64,000 nucleotides of DNA, taken from Paracyclopina nana (lineage: Eukaryota > Arthropoda > Copepoda > Cyclopoida > Cyclopettidae). Shown here piece by piece: positions 9,032 through 19,678 of the stretch; the first letter of the stretch is position 1, and each line of letters starts with the position of its first letter. The notes beneath the pieces were generated by a model. That model worked only from the letters and a program-made list of their open reading frames with translations, was not told the origin of the DNA and searched no databases. The position numbers and the translations under genes were made by a program. The DNA lies in the NCBI GenBank assembly GCA_019096065.1, contig JAGUCH010000003.1, positions 744,001 to 808,000 on the forward strand, given 5' to 3'.

Positions 9032-12000
9032 ATGCCTACCAGGGTCACGTCATCAAGGCCAACTACCAAGGCCAAGCTATTATTTTGCCCTGAGATAGGG
9101 TCTGCTTTCTCTACGTATTGCCTGCCAGCCTCTGGAGCCACCATTACTGGGGGTGTTGAGACAGTTGCAGCGAGATGGGGATGCCAATACATCCCAATCC
9201 GGAGACCGTCCAGGAGCGTTGATGGCACCAAGTGAAGACGAGGCAGAACATGTGAGATTGCAATATCACGTGGCATGAAAGTGGTTGTAGTAACCAATGC
9301 AGTGGTCGCTTCACTTGGTGACGATGAAGAGGTGATTGTCGACTGGCAGACACTGGAGATATTAGGCGTGGTTGGCCTAAACATTAACTCCACGGCAATC
9401 GCAGCAACCACAATGGATATGACTCTGGAGAGCTTGAAGCTCAAATATACAGAGGTCTTTGCAGACAAGCTTGACAAAACCAGGTTTATGAAGGGTGAAC
9501 CCATGAAGATCCACCTAGTGGATGGGGACATAAAACCTATGAGGATCTCTTCAACCAATGCCATACCGGTGCATCTCAAAGCAGCGGCGGACAAGTGCAT
9601 TAAGGATTTGGAGGATGCCGACATTGTCAAGAAGCTGAAGCCAGGGGAGATGACAGATTGGACCTCTAGAGGTTTCTTTGTCATCAAGTCTGATGGGAAA
9701 TCTGTCCGGTTGGTTACGGACTTTGTTCAGCTGAACAAGTACGTGAAGAGACCAACCCACCCCTTTACGTCTGCATTCCATTTGTTGAAGAGCATCCCTG
9801 CAAAGGCTCAGTGGTTTGTGGTCGGAGACTGTGCGCAGGGATACCACCAGATCAAGTTGGAAGAAAAGTCATCCTACTTGACTACATTTTTGCTACCACA
9901 GGGAAGATTCCGTTATGTGAGAGCTCCCATGGGGCTCACATCTTCCAGTGATGAGTGGTGCTGCAGGAGCGACATGATCATGACTGGCCTGAACGGAAAG
10001 GGAGTCAAATTGGTCGATGATGTCCTCATCTGGGGAGAAACAGAGCAGGAAGCCCTGCACAATCTGGATGTCCTCCTCAGCAACTGCAAAACCTATGGTG
10101 TCAGCTTATCACCCAAAAAGCTGCACATGGGTGAACGTGTCAAGTTTGCTGGATTCATGGTCAGCAAGAATGGTGTAGAACCACACGATGACAACTTGAA
10201 AGCAATCAGGAGTACCCAAGGCCAGCCAACCAGTCGGATGTGCGAAGCTTTGGGATTGGCTCAAACTTTAGGAAGTTTCTTGCCTGATTTGGCCCACATG
10301 TCAGCTTCATTGAGGAGCTAACCAAGGCCAAAGTTCAGTTTCAGTGGTTACCAAGACACGAAGAAGACTTCAACCAGCTGAAGAAGATCCTGACCGGACC
10401 TTTGTTGGTGAAGCATTTTGATGTCAACAAGACCACAGTGTTGACAACGGATGCCAGCAGGTTATATGGCATCGGCTACATTCTAACTCAGTATGACCCA
10501 AAAGACCCGGACAGGAGCTACCTGATTACCTGTGGGTCCAAGGTCAACTCCGCTGCTGAGAAGAATTATGCAACTATTGAGCTGGAGTTGCTGGGAATAG
10601 TCTATGGATGCGAGAAGAGCTCGCATTTTCTGCATGGCTGCCCAAAATTTTTGGTGAAGACTGACCACAAGCCTTTACTTGGTATTATGAACAAGGACAT
10701 GGCAGAGATCACTAACTCCAGACTCTTGAGGCTTAGGGAGAGGCTACTACCGTTCAACTTCGATTTGGTCTACCTTGAGGGGAAGTTAAACTTCATTGCA
10801 GATGCCTTGTCAAGACATCCCATTAACTTCTCAGATGACCACCCAGACGCTGAAGAAACAGAAACTTTGAAGAACTCAAAGATCAGCGTAATCTCAGCCC
10901 TCTCTGTCTCAGCACAAGAAGATCCGGCATTCCAAGAAATCCATGATGCAGCAAGAGCTGACAAGGAGTATCAGGATCTAATTGAGGCCATCCAGGAAGA
11001 CCTTCATCATCATAAGAAGAAGGGTGTGGCCATTCATGCATTAAAGCTGGTGCCCCAAAACCTTTGGGGGCAGCTTTCAGTCCAAGATGGAATGGTTGTC
11101 ATTGATGGGAAACGTGTCTTCGTACCAAAGGAAGCACGTCCATTCATCTTGAGGACTCTTCATATTGCGCATCCTGGGCAAACGAAGAGCCTGGCTACGG
11201 CCAGACAATTCTACTATTGGAGTGGTATGACCAAGGATATCAGACAATCAGTAGAAGAGTGCGAAATGTGCCAAAAGTACATGGCCTCTTTACCGCATGA
11301 TGAAGAAGGCGAGAACATGGTACCAACGGCCCCAAGGCAGAGTATTGCAATGGATTTGGGCCATCATGAAGGGGCAGACTATTTAATAGTTGTGGACACC
11401 TTCAGTGGTTGGCCTTGGATTTTCAAGATGGTAAGATACACTAGTGAGGAAATCATCAAGAAGTTGACGATCATTTTTGCCACATTTGGGTACCCGATCG
11501 TGATGAGATCCGACAACGCTGGATGCTTCATCTCTCATGAAATAATTGAGTTTTGTAAAGAGCATGGCATTATCGCCACCACCAGCAGCCCCTATCACCA
11601 CGAGTCCAATGGGACCGAGGAAGCTAGTGTGAAAAACATGCAAAGGCTGGTTATGAAAACCAAGACCCTAAGGGAGATGGATGTCGCTGTGCTGGAATTT
11701 CGAAATCTGGCACGTGCTGACGCCAACTCCCCTGCGAAGATGTTTTTGGGCTGTCATTTGAGGACAAAATTACCAATCTTGTACGAGATGACAAAGCTTG
11801 AGATGCCAGAACCCAGAGCTGAAAAGAAGCAATTGCCTAAGGAGATCATTCCAGATTTCAAGGTGGGGGAAAAAGTGCGCATGCAAAATGCGGTCACTAA
11901 GCTATGGGAGGATGTTGTAGTAATCCTCGAAGTTCGGCATTCCAGTAGAAGCTACGTCATCAAAAATGATGATGGCGTGATAATTGTGAGGAATAAGCGC

Positions 12001-12138
12001 TTCTTACGCAAGCATAATGCGCAGGTGGCTGACCTCGATGCAAATGCATCTTTATGGCTAGTAATTGAAGCACCTCACTCAACGCCCAGCATCGAAAAAA
12101 ATTGTCCCCCTGTAAATTGCACTTGGTCGGAGGTTATA
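9032..12138 (+). pseudogene. Pol: protease remnant, RT, RNase H, integrase
   Basis: Protease: the flap side is recognisable at 9032-9235, but the active site reads PEIGS (9089-9103) instead of the usual D-T/S-G. RT: 9275-10260 has VVGDCAQGYHQIKL and the catalytic LVDDVLIWG. The frame shifts near 10240 and a TGA follows at 10285-10287. RNase H then resumes (TTDASRLYGIGYILTQ, ATIELELLGI, KTDHKPLL, ADALSRHP). Integrase shows an HX3H...CX2C zinc finger (HIAHPG...CEMCQ) and D-D-E positions in SIAMDLG, RSDNAGCF and NGTEEAS, then a C-terminal basic domain. The copy could not make full Pol. RT-RH-IN order is typical of Ty3/Gypsy. Confidence 0.92.
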
Positions 12139-12738
12139 ATGGGATCAGGTCAAAGTACAACCAACAGCGCCGACAAAGCGAAGACTCAGGTTGTTGATGA
12201 GACCAGCCACACTGGTATTAGGCTAGCGGACATCGATATCATGGTTCCGCAAGGCTCCAGCGAGGAGGACAAGTCAGCTGCTGAGGCAACTGGCAGAGAT
12301 GTCACGCATTGGATCTTCTATGGAGTGGCCTTTTGCGCTTTGATGGCTTTGCTATGGATTGGACTGCGGTTCAGGAAATGGCGGAAGAAGGCCAGCGCTG
12401 AGAAAGGGGCCAGAGACTCACTGTTGATCATGCACTCCCAAGCTGCAAATGTGCAGCCACCGGTCTACCCCCAACAAGCCCCTGCCCCATATGGCTGTCC
12501 AGGCTATGCGTCACCCTATGTCACGCCCTTCGCCTCGACAATGTCCATCGCCCCGACCCCTCATCCGATGGTTTATCAACCTTTCCCAGGAGTTGTACAG
12601 AGCTTGCCAAACATGGCTTATGGAGCCTCCCCGCTGGGAAGTTCACCAACGGTTTCGCATCCTGACTCGCCCCCCTTGCAGGAGGAGGAGCAGAGACGGC
12701 GAAATCGTCTCTTTGCCATCTCTTACAACAATATCTAA
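12139..12738 (+). CDS. Gypsy extra ORF 1: MGSGQS start and one TM
   Basis: This is the end of the open frame that holds integrase, but from the ATG at 12139 it looks like a separate 199-aa protein. It begins MGSGQSTTN, fitting an N-myristoylation signal (MGxxxS). A hydrophilic region, one transmembrane segment (WIFYGVAFCALMALLWIGL, about 12310-12370), a basic patch RFRKWRKK and a proline/tyrosine-rich tail follow. It may be made as a fusion to integrase or from its own mRNA. I know no family for it. It has no signal peptide and no cysteine-rich ectodomain, so it does not look like a classical Env. Confidence 0.6.
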   Translation: MGSGQSTTNSADKAKTQVVDETSHTGIRLADIDIMVPQGSSEEDKSAAEATGRDVTHWIFYGVAFCALMALLWIGLRFRKWRKKASAEKGARDSLLIMHSQAANVQPPVYPQQAPAPYGCPGYASPYVTPFASTMSIAPTPHPMVYQPFPGVVQSLPNMAYGASPLGSSPTVSHPDSPPLQEEEQRRRNRLFAISYNNI

Positions 12739-12743
12739 AGTGT

Positions 12744-12762
12744 TTTTCTCTGTGTTGCAGGC
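12744..12762 (+). promoter_or_regulatory. Strong splice acceptor before extra ORF 2
   Basis: TTTTTCTCTGTGTTGCAG ends at 12760, two bases before the ATG at 12763. It has a good polypyrimidine tract and CAG. This is the arrangement expected for a spliced subgenomic mRNA, as used for retroviral env. The donor has not been identified. Confidence 0.6.
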
Positions 12763-13536
12763 ATGTCAGAAGCCCGAGGTGACCGTTCCCCCATTGATTG
12801 GGATCATCCCGATTGGGACCCCAACGCACCTGTAGATGAGCGCCTGATCGCACCAGCGCCACTCGATGTAGCCACCCTCAATGAGCTGGACGATGTAGCC
12901 AAGCTCAAAGCCGAATTGGCGAAGGCCAAGGAGGAAGTCTATGATGCCCAGTACAGGATCACCGAACTGGAGCATAATCTGGCTGAGGCCAACCAGGAGG
13001 TCAGGGACCTCATTTGGACGAAGGATGTGCTGCGTGCGGATTTGAAGCACCAGTACAATGGCTACAGGCGAATGCTGGACAAGATCTTCGACAACATCCA
13101 CAAGGCCATGAACTCGCCTGGCAAGAAATGGAAGCGGACTCGGATTGTCCCCATGACACCCCTGAGGGTAGTTGTTGACGCCGAAGGGGTCCGCAGAATC
13201 TCCAGACCGTGTTACGAGAACGCGGAATCTGCCAAGCAGGATGGGTTCTCGGCCAGGGCCGGTAAGGCATATACCCGTCAAGGCATAATGCTGGAGGCCG
13301 AGCTCATTGGATTCGGTCAACTGGACAAGGCATGCAAATTGGATGATGGTTCCGAAGATGAAGCTTCCGTCACGAAGTCCGAGGTCATCAAGATCCTAGA
13401 CTTGAAGCGTGACGAGTTGGCCAGAGATGATCGCCGGAAGTACGGCATTTTTGTAGCTGCAATGGTAGCTATTGGTGTTGGCATGTTCATATGGTGCACC
13501 AATGGAGGGGAGGTTGCTTTGACGACATCGCCTTGA
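12763..13536 (+). CDS. Gypsy extra ORF 2: coiled coil and C-terminal TM
   Basis: An intact 257-aa ORF between pol and the 3' LTR, 24 bp after extra ORF 1. The N-terminus is acidic (SPIDWDHPDWDPNAP). About residues 45-100 form a heptad-like coiled coil (ELAKAKEEVYDAQ, ELEHNLAEANQEV). A basic middle follows, and one hydrophobic segment near the C-terminus (YGIFVAAMVAIGVGMFIWC) would make it tail-anchored. No signal peptide. It lies in the position of env but lacks fusion-protein features. Role unknown; a membrane or assembly factor is a guess. Confidence 0.75.
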   Translation: MSEARGDRSPIDWDHPDWDPNAPVDERLIAPAPLDVATLNELDDVAKLKAELAKAKEEVYDAQYRITELEHNLAEANQEVRDLIWTKDVLRADLKHQYNGYRRMLDKIFDNIHKAMNSPGKKWKRTRIVPMTPLRVVVDAEGVRRISRPCYENAESAKQDGFSARAGKAYTRQGIMLEAELIGFGQLDKACKLDDGSEDEASVTKSEVIKILDLKRDELARDDRRKYGIFVAAMVAIGVGMFIWCTNGGEVALTTSP

Positions 13537-13762
13537 AGAGCAACATAGAGAAATGAAGACACTGGATCGGATGATGGAACTGAATTTTGATACGCTATGC
13601 ATTTTTCCTATTTTTCTATTTTCGTTAGGTTTTTTATGCTCTTATCGAAATTCTCGCTTGCTAGGTATATCATAAATCCTAGGCCCCAAAATTAGTGTAG
13701 TTCGAGGTCAATTGATAGGCTAATATGTTAGTGATTACAGCTACCCAGGGGTATCCGTACCC

Positions 13763-13774
13763 ACTTGGGGGAGG
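13763..13774 (+). other. Polypurine tract of the Gypsy element
   Basis: CTTGGGGGAGG lies directly before the 3' LTR (13775), the expected plus-strand primer site. Confidence 0.8.
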
Positions 13775-14060
13775 TGTTGTATCACGTTGAAGCATACTTC
13801 CCTATATTGACTCTCACGTGTAACCTACATAGCTAGATACTCCCCTCTCGCGCGTGCATGCATTCATTCTTTCTGTCTCGCTTAAGCTTGCACTGAATTA
13901 CACTCAGTACACATCTCGTATCAAAGTGGATACGTTCGCCTCGATCTGGTAAATCTCGGCGTAGTAGTGCTCACGGTTTCCTGGTACAAGACCAGGGATC
14001 CAACCGACGTAGCTCGAGTAGTAGTGCCTTAAGTGTCACCCACGAGGTCGGGACCAACCA
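13775..14060 (+). repeat. 3' LTR of the Gypsy element
   Basis: The 286-bp partner of 6755-7040. It is followed by GATCA, matching the 5 bases before the 5' LTR. Confidence 0.96.
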
Positions 14061-14330
14061 GATCAAATCTTGCTTATTCTTAACAATTTAAATCAGCTTG
14101 GTCAGCCAAGCCTTGACAAGTAAGTCTTGTTTGTAAAATGAAAAATTGAGATATGTTGTCTACCAATCAACCACTATCAGTAAAAAACATCTGCTATTTG
14201 GCTTTTTTATATAGCCTTTTACCAATCTTGCCTTTGGCCGATTGGTCTTTTACCAATCAGCCTTTAACCTATTAGCCTTACACCAAATAGCCTTTTACTG
14301 TTAAGCCCTTAACCAGTATACCCCTTTTGG

Positions 14331-15610
14331 CATAGCACTTTTTAAGAAGACACCATTTTTGTGACAGGAGCATTTTAGGTTAGACACCTTTTGGTGCACT
14401 ACTTTAAGCTTAGACACACTAAGACGTTTTAGGTTAGACACCTTTTGGTACATTACTTTTAGCTAGGACGCACCAAGATGTTTTAGGTTAGACAGGCCCG
14501 TCCACCAAGGCATGCCTTGACGCAACTTTTTTAAGCCTCATACAACCAATATTATGTCATTAGTTGGAGGGCACCACAGTAGTCCAAGTACACAGAAAAG
14601 GTGCTAAATTCAAAATGAGATTCTGATTCCCCTTGGCGTGCATGAATTTGAGCGCTCACTATTGAATGATGTGAGTGACATATTAATCTGAGCTACCAGA
14701 TTTGGATTTTTCCAACAAATTTGTCCTCATTTGACTCTTTTAGTGACAGATTTTTTTCTAATCAATTAAAGTAACTTTGCTTGATTTTTTTCCACAGAAT
14801 TCTATCTATTCTGTTAGAAGCATAGTTTGACTGCGTGTTTAGCTAATTTCAGCTGGTAGTTCACCTTACATTCTAGATCATCTTGGGTTAGCACCTTTTG
14901 GTACAGGATTTTTACCTTAGACACTCCAAGACGTTTTAGGTTAGACACCTTTTGGCATAGCACTATTAAATTAGACATGTCAAGACACCCCACTGGAAAA
15001 ATCCCTGATAATTCTTAATGATTCTTATGTGGAAACCTTATTAAAGCATAAAGTATGATAATTTGAATTACTTTAAAAGAGCAATACTTATTATTTGCAA
15101 AATGACAACAATTTGCCTACTTTCTTGAATAAACTCTTGTCACTCTGACAAATTACTGATCATGTTTGCAAAAAATTAGCTATAAAAAATGGAGACAAGA
15201 GCTACCTTTTTTTTCAAGCCATGGTGTCTCATGCTTCCCTCTTGCAAAGTTTTTGCGCTCCCTCTTTCGTGATCATCATCAGTTCAAACAATTTAAAATT
15301 CATAATAATAAATTATTATCCAGTTCTAATTGAGGGCATTCCATTGCAAAAAATAGGACTAGCACTGTTTTCACAATTTAAGCTCCCATTGACCTTGCAA
15401 AATAACTTGAAACTGCTCTTTATTTTCTGCAAAGCTTGAAAATCCAGTATCTAACCTAAAACGTCTTGGTGTGTCTAAGCTAATAGTAGTAGGCCAAAAG
15501 GTGTCTAACATAAAGGGTCTTGATGTGTCTAAACTAAAAGTATTGTACCAAAACATTCTAGTCATTAATTTGTGTCTACTCAAAGAGTACTGTGCCAAAA
15601 GGTGTCAAAT
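14331..15610. repeat. TTAGACACC repeat family, direct and inverted blocks
   Basis: Units with TTTTAGGTTAGACACCTTTTGG plus the TTAGACACACCAAGACG half are in tandem at 14331-14495 and 14880-14990, and in reverse orientation at 15450-15610. The DNA between them is AT-rich and shows no gene. Confidence 0.75.
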
Positions 15611-16044
15611 TCTATAAGAGGCAAGCATTTTTCTGTCTTTACATGGATTGTGAACAGGGGAGGACATTAGTCACAATAAAATTTGGAGGGCAGTCCTTTG
15701 GTCCACCCTCAAAGTTTTTCAAAGTACCAAAAGTGCCAAATGTAAAATTAAAAAAAAAACCCAATGCTATGGAAGGGCTTCTTACAAATTAAGTTGAATT
15801 CTGTGGAAGTAATTTTTTGAATTGAGAAACAAAAAGTTGAGAGGGGGCACGCCTTTAGCCAACTCTCAATAATATGCTTCAGTCACTTTTTTGAAAGCAC
15901 TGCATTTTGAGTTTTTTGGGACAAATTTTCAAATAAATAAAATACTTAAAGAAGTAGTAACAAAAAAAAATTGCAATTTATTTGTCTGTCATGCATGTCG
16001 CACATTTTAGTAGTTACCATTTTAGTCTAGTATTTCCCATAATT
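15611..16044. other. AT-rich, no gene seen
   Basis: Low-complexity AT-rich sequence. A 66-aa ORF at 15592-15792 overlaps repeat sequence and has no family resemblance. Confidence 0.45.
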
Positions 16045-16600
16045 TACTTCCTGGTCGATTTTCTTGTGCAGTTTACTGTCTCAAAAAGGAGAATGACATA
16101 GGTCACAGCAAACTATGAATGGCGGGCTGCCCCGCGCACCAAAAATTGAGTGGGGGCGGGCCTTTTGCCCACTCCCAATAATATGCATCATTCATGTTGT
16201 ATATAGCATTGCAGTTTATGTTTAATCAGATGAAGATTTACATCCCATCTTTGAAAAAAAGTAACTGCCGCATTCAGCCCAGAGGCCTGCGGCCACTGGG
16301 CTGAATGCAGCCGACATACACATTTTGCTAGAGGTGGAGGCAATCCTTAATATTTGCTCAACTTATTCTTTGAATAATACTGATCAGAGTTGAACATTTT
16401 GCATGATGCATTGGTGGCTCAGTGACAGAGTGTCAGATTGCAATGCAGTCAGACCCAGGTTCAAACCCCGCAACTGACAGTTATTTTTCTGTCTTTTTCT
16501 GGATCAGAATTTACTTCCTGGTCGATATCCTGGTGCAGTTTCCTGTTTCAAAACTGGGGAGCGACGTAGGTCACAGCGAAATGTGGAGGGCGGGCCGAAG
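16045..16600 (+). repeat. tRNA-derived SINE-like composite, locus 1
   Basis: Order: a tail (ACTTCCTGGTCGAT...GGGCGGGC, about 16048-16140), a body with the palindrome CAGAGGCCTGCGGCCACTGGG (16270-16395), a tRNA-like head (GGTGGCTCAGTGACAGAG and B box AGGTTCAAACCCCG, about 16411-16475), and the tail again (16505-16595). The same order recurs at 25680-26190, so units are head to tail, or the tail acts as a direct terminal repeat. Non-coding. Confidence 0.75.
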
Positions 16601-16604
16601 GCTA

Positions 16605-18380
16605 CTTAACTGCTAATAAAACTTGAAATTCTTGACCAAGTCGAATTTGAGTCAAAATGTCAGTTGCAGCAAATAGTTTGAGTCAACTTGACTCAAACTG
16701 TGAGGCAAAGTCAAACTTTTGACTCATTTTGAGTTCGCAAGGGTGAAAACTTGCGCATTGCGCGGTACTTCTTCTTAACTGCTAATAAAACATGAAATTC
16801 TTGACCAAGTCGAATTTGAGTCAAAATGTCAGTTGCAGCAAATAGTTTGAGTCAACTTGACTCAAACTGTGAGGCAAAGTCAAACTTTTGACTCATTTTG
16901 AGTTCGCAAGGGTGAAAACTTGGGCGTTGCGCGGTACTTCTACTTAACTGCTAATAAAACATGAAATTCTTGACCAAGTCGAATTTGAGTCAAAATGTCA
17001 GTTGCAGCAAATAGTTTGAGTCAACTTGACTCAAACTGTGAGGCAAAGTCAAACTTTTGACTCATTTTGAGTTCGCAAGGGTGAAAACTTGCGCATTGCG
17101 CGGTATTTCTACTTAACTGCTAATAAAACTTGAAATTCTTGACCAAGTCGAATTTGAGTCAAAATGTCAGTTGCAGCAAATAGTTTGAGTCAACTTGACT
17201 CAAACTGTGAGGCAAAGTCATACTTTTGACTCATTTTGAGTTCGCAAGGGTGAAAACTTGCGCATTGCGCGGTACTTCTACTTAACTGCTAATAAAACTT
17301 GAAATTCTTGACCAAGTCGAATTTGAGTCAAAATGTCAGTTGCAGCAAATAGTTTTAGTCAACTTGACTCACACTGTGAGGCATAGTCAAACTTTTGACT
17401 CATTTCGAGTTTGCAAGGGTGAAAACTTGCGCATTGCGCGGTACTTCTACTTAACTGCTAATAAAACATGAAATTCTTGACCAAGTCGAATTTGAGTCAA
17501 AATGTCAGTTGCAGCAAATAGTTTGAGTCAACTTGACTCAAACTGTGAGGCAAAGTCAAACTTTTGACTCATTTTGAGTTCGCAAGGGTGAAAACTTGCG
17601 CATTGCGCAGTACTTCTACTTAACTGCTAATAAAACATGAAATTCTTGACCAAGTCGAATTTGAGTCAAAATGTCAGTTGCAGCAAATAGTTTGAGTCAA
17701 CTTGACTCAAACTGTGAGGCAAAGTCAAACTTTTGACTCATTTTGAGTTCGCAAGGGTGAAAACTTGCGCATTGCGCGGTACTTCTACTTAACTGCTAAT
17801 AAAACATGAAATTCTTGACCAAGTCGAATTTGAGTCAAAATGTCAGTTGCAGCAAATAGTTTGAGTCAACTTGACTCAAACTGTGAGGCAAAGTCAAACT
17901 TTTGACTCATTTTGAGTTCGCAAGGGTGAAAACTTGCGCATTGCGTGGTATTTCTACTTAACTGCTAATAAAACTTGAAATTCTTGACCAAGTCGAATTT
18001 GAGTCAAAATGTCAGTTGCAGCAAATAGTTTGAGTCAACTTGACTCAAACTGTGAGGCAAAGTCAAACTTTTGACTCATTTTGAGTTCGCAAGGGTGAAA
18101 ACTTGCGCATTGCGCGGTATTTCTACTTAACTGCTAATAAAACTTGAAATTCTTGACCAAGTCGAATTTGAGTCAAAATGTCAGTTGCAGCAAATAGTTT
18201 GAGTCAACTTGACTCAAACTGTGAGGCATAGTCAAACTTTTGACTCATTTCGAGTTTGCAAGGGTGAAAACTTGCGCATTGCGCGGTATTTCTACTTAAC
18301 TGCTAATAAAACTTGAAATTCTTGACCAAGTCGAATTTGAGTCAAAATGTCAGTTGCAGCAAATAGTTTGAGTCAACTTG
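16605..18380. repeat. 169-bp satellite array
   Basis: Ten full units and one part unit with an exact 169-bp period (marker CTTAACTGC at 16605, 16774, 16943, 17112, 17281, 17450, 17619, 17788, 17957, 18126 and 18295). Each unit holds a near-perfect 21-bp palindrome built on TTTGAGTCAA/TTGACTCAAA and several GAGTCAA words. Units 5 and 10 share private variants (CATAGTCAAAC, CGAGTTTGC), as do 4 and 9 (TATTTCTAC), which points to duplication of a 5-unit, 845-bp block. The array is cut at 18380 by the next element. Confidence 0.97.
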
Positions 18381-18384
18381 AATA

Positions 18385-19678
18385 CATAGTGCAAGGCTTG
18401 GTACACCTAGCAATAAGAATAGAATAAGTTGAAAAGAGAGTGCTTTAAAAGTGGCCCCAATGGCTCTATTTTTTGAAAAGACATAACTCAGGCATCCAAT
18501 TGGATTTGGTGCCAGTTCCTGGTACTGCCACAGATACCTGGTGCTACAAAACGCATACCTCGCACTACTCGCAAAATGCACTGCACCTGGAGCCAGTATC
18601 ATGGCATACAATTGCATTTTGTGGCACCAAGTACAATCTGCCTTGACAGTATTTTCAGGGATGATCTGTTGCAGATGTTCCATATATGATGCATTCTGGT
18701 AGTACCAGGTAAGATTCCACATTGGATCATTGATGAACAAGTTAGATCACAAATGGAACTTATAGCCTTGGATCAACAACGTATTGTATGTGGATAGACT
18801 ATAATGAACCAGACTTGGATCGACAAAATTAATCATCCTTGGATCACCTACAAGAGCAAGGTCTTTGATAAACCAGAACTGACTACATTAACAAGCTCTT
18901 CCAAAGAGAAGGCTAAGAAAGCTAACTTAACCTGGCCACCCAAGCCAACTTTGAAAGTCTTGCTCTGTCACCCAAGCCCAGCTGGGAATGTCCTGGCCAC
19001 CCAACCTTTGTAGATAGGATTCCCCAGTAGTATCAAGTACATTTTCACAGTAGATCCAAGGAAAATGAGTTTTTCTGCTAGTCTATCAATTTACAGTTTC
19101 TTTTAGTAGACCCAGGTCCTTCTCAGTCACAGCAGTTGATACAAGTATTGTCCCATCTTATCAATCCAAGGACTGTGTGCCAATCAAGAGACTTTCTGTT
19201 GCAGTCCATCCAAGGGCAGTATGTTCTACCCAATCTAAGTTCAGCCACAAGACAAATGTGAGTTAGCTCAAAAGGTTAGCCCAAGTTCATATAAGGGACA
19301 GTCTATTTAACTAAAAATGAATAATAATTGTCTCCAAATTCAATAGCTTTGCTATGTTTTTTGGCTTCCTTACTTCATTTGAATAAATTTGATAGTCATC
19401 AACATTGATTTTTGAATTGAGAATTGAATTTCTAAAACTGACACAAATGCATGACACAAAGTGGACATTAGTGAAAGAATTGAGCTCAAAAGTCTAGATC
19501 ATCAAGGTTGATGGGAGATGCCATAGATTATTCTAACCATGGAAATACATCCAACAAAATTAGAAGTGGGTCCACAAAAAATGGTGGCCTCTGGGGCCAT
19601 TTTGAAACTAATTTTTCTAATTCTCTCTGTTTAACTTATTCTATTCCTATTGCTATGTGTACCAAGCCTTGCACAATG
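18385..19678. mobile_element. TIR element flanked by TA
   Basis: The left end CATAGTGCAAGGCTTGGTAC and the inverse of the right end, CATTGTGCAAGGCTTGGTAC, match. Similarity runs about 90 bp inward (AGAATAGAATAAGTT, GTGGCCCC). TA lies on both sides, as in Tc1/mariner-type insertions. The interior has degenerate TTGGATC-type words and no transposase ORF. It ends the satellite array. Confidence 0.7.

Larger units (their letters stand above)
6755..14060 (+). mobile_element. Ty3/Gypsy-type LTR retrotransposon
   Basis: Two 286-bp LTRs (TG...CA) differ at 7 positions and are bounded by the 5-bp target duplication GATCA (6750-6754 and 14061-14065). The order is PBS, Gag with two CCHC knuckles, protease remnant, reverse transcriptase, RNase H, integrase, then two extra ORFs with transmembrane segments, then a polypurine tract. 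RT-RH before integrase places it in Ty3/Gypsy. Gag and pol are interrupted by frameshifts and stops, so this copy is not intact, although the two 3' ORFs are open. Confidence 0.95.
6252..14322. mobile_element. Foldback element split by the Gypsy insertion
   Basis: The left arm (6252 to about 6380) and the inverse of the right arm (about 14195-14322) align over roughly 130 bp as degenerate subrepeats of the form GGTTAAAGGCT. The outer ends are CGGCTCTACTGG and CCAGTATACC. The flanks share CCTTTTGG (6244-6251 and 14323-14330), and joining them rebuilds a normal copy of the surrounding TTAGACACC repeat, so the target duplication is 6-8 bp. Without the LTR element it would be about 760 bp. No transposase ORF is visible. 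A second family member is at 46673-47198. Confidence 0.75.

Noticed and set aside
16605-18380. CRISPR-like regular array
   Set aside because: Units are fully repeated with no unique spacers, the period is 169 bp, and the genome is eukaryotic; this is a satellite.
18342-18740. 132-aa minus ORF over the left end of the TA-flanked element
   Set aside because: It crosses the satellite/element junction and shows no conserved family pattern.
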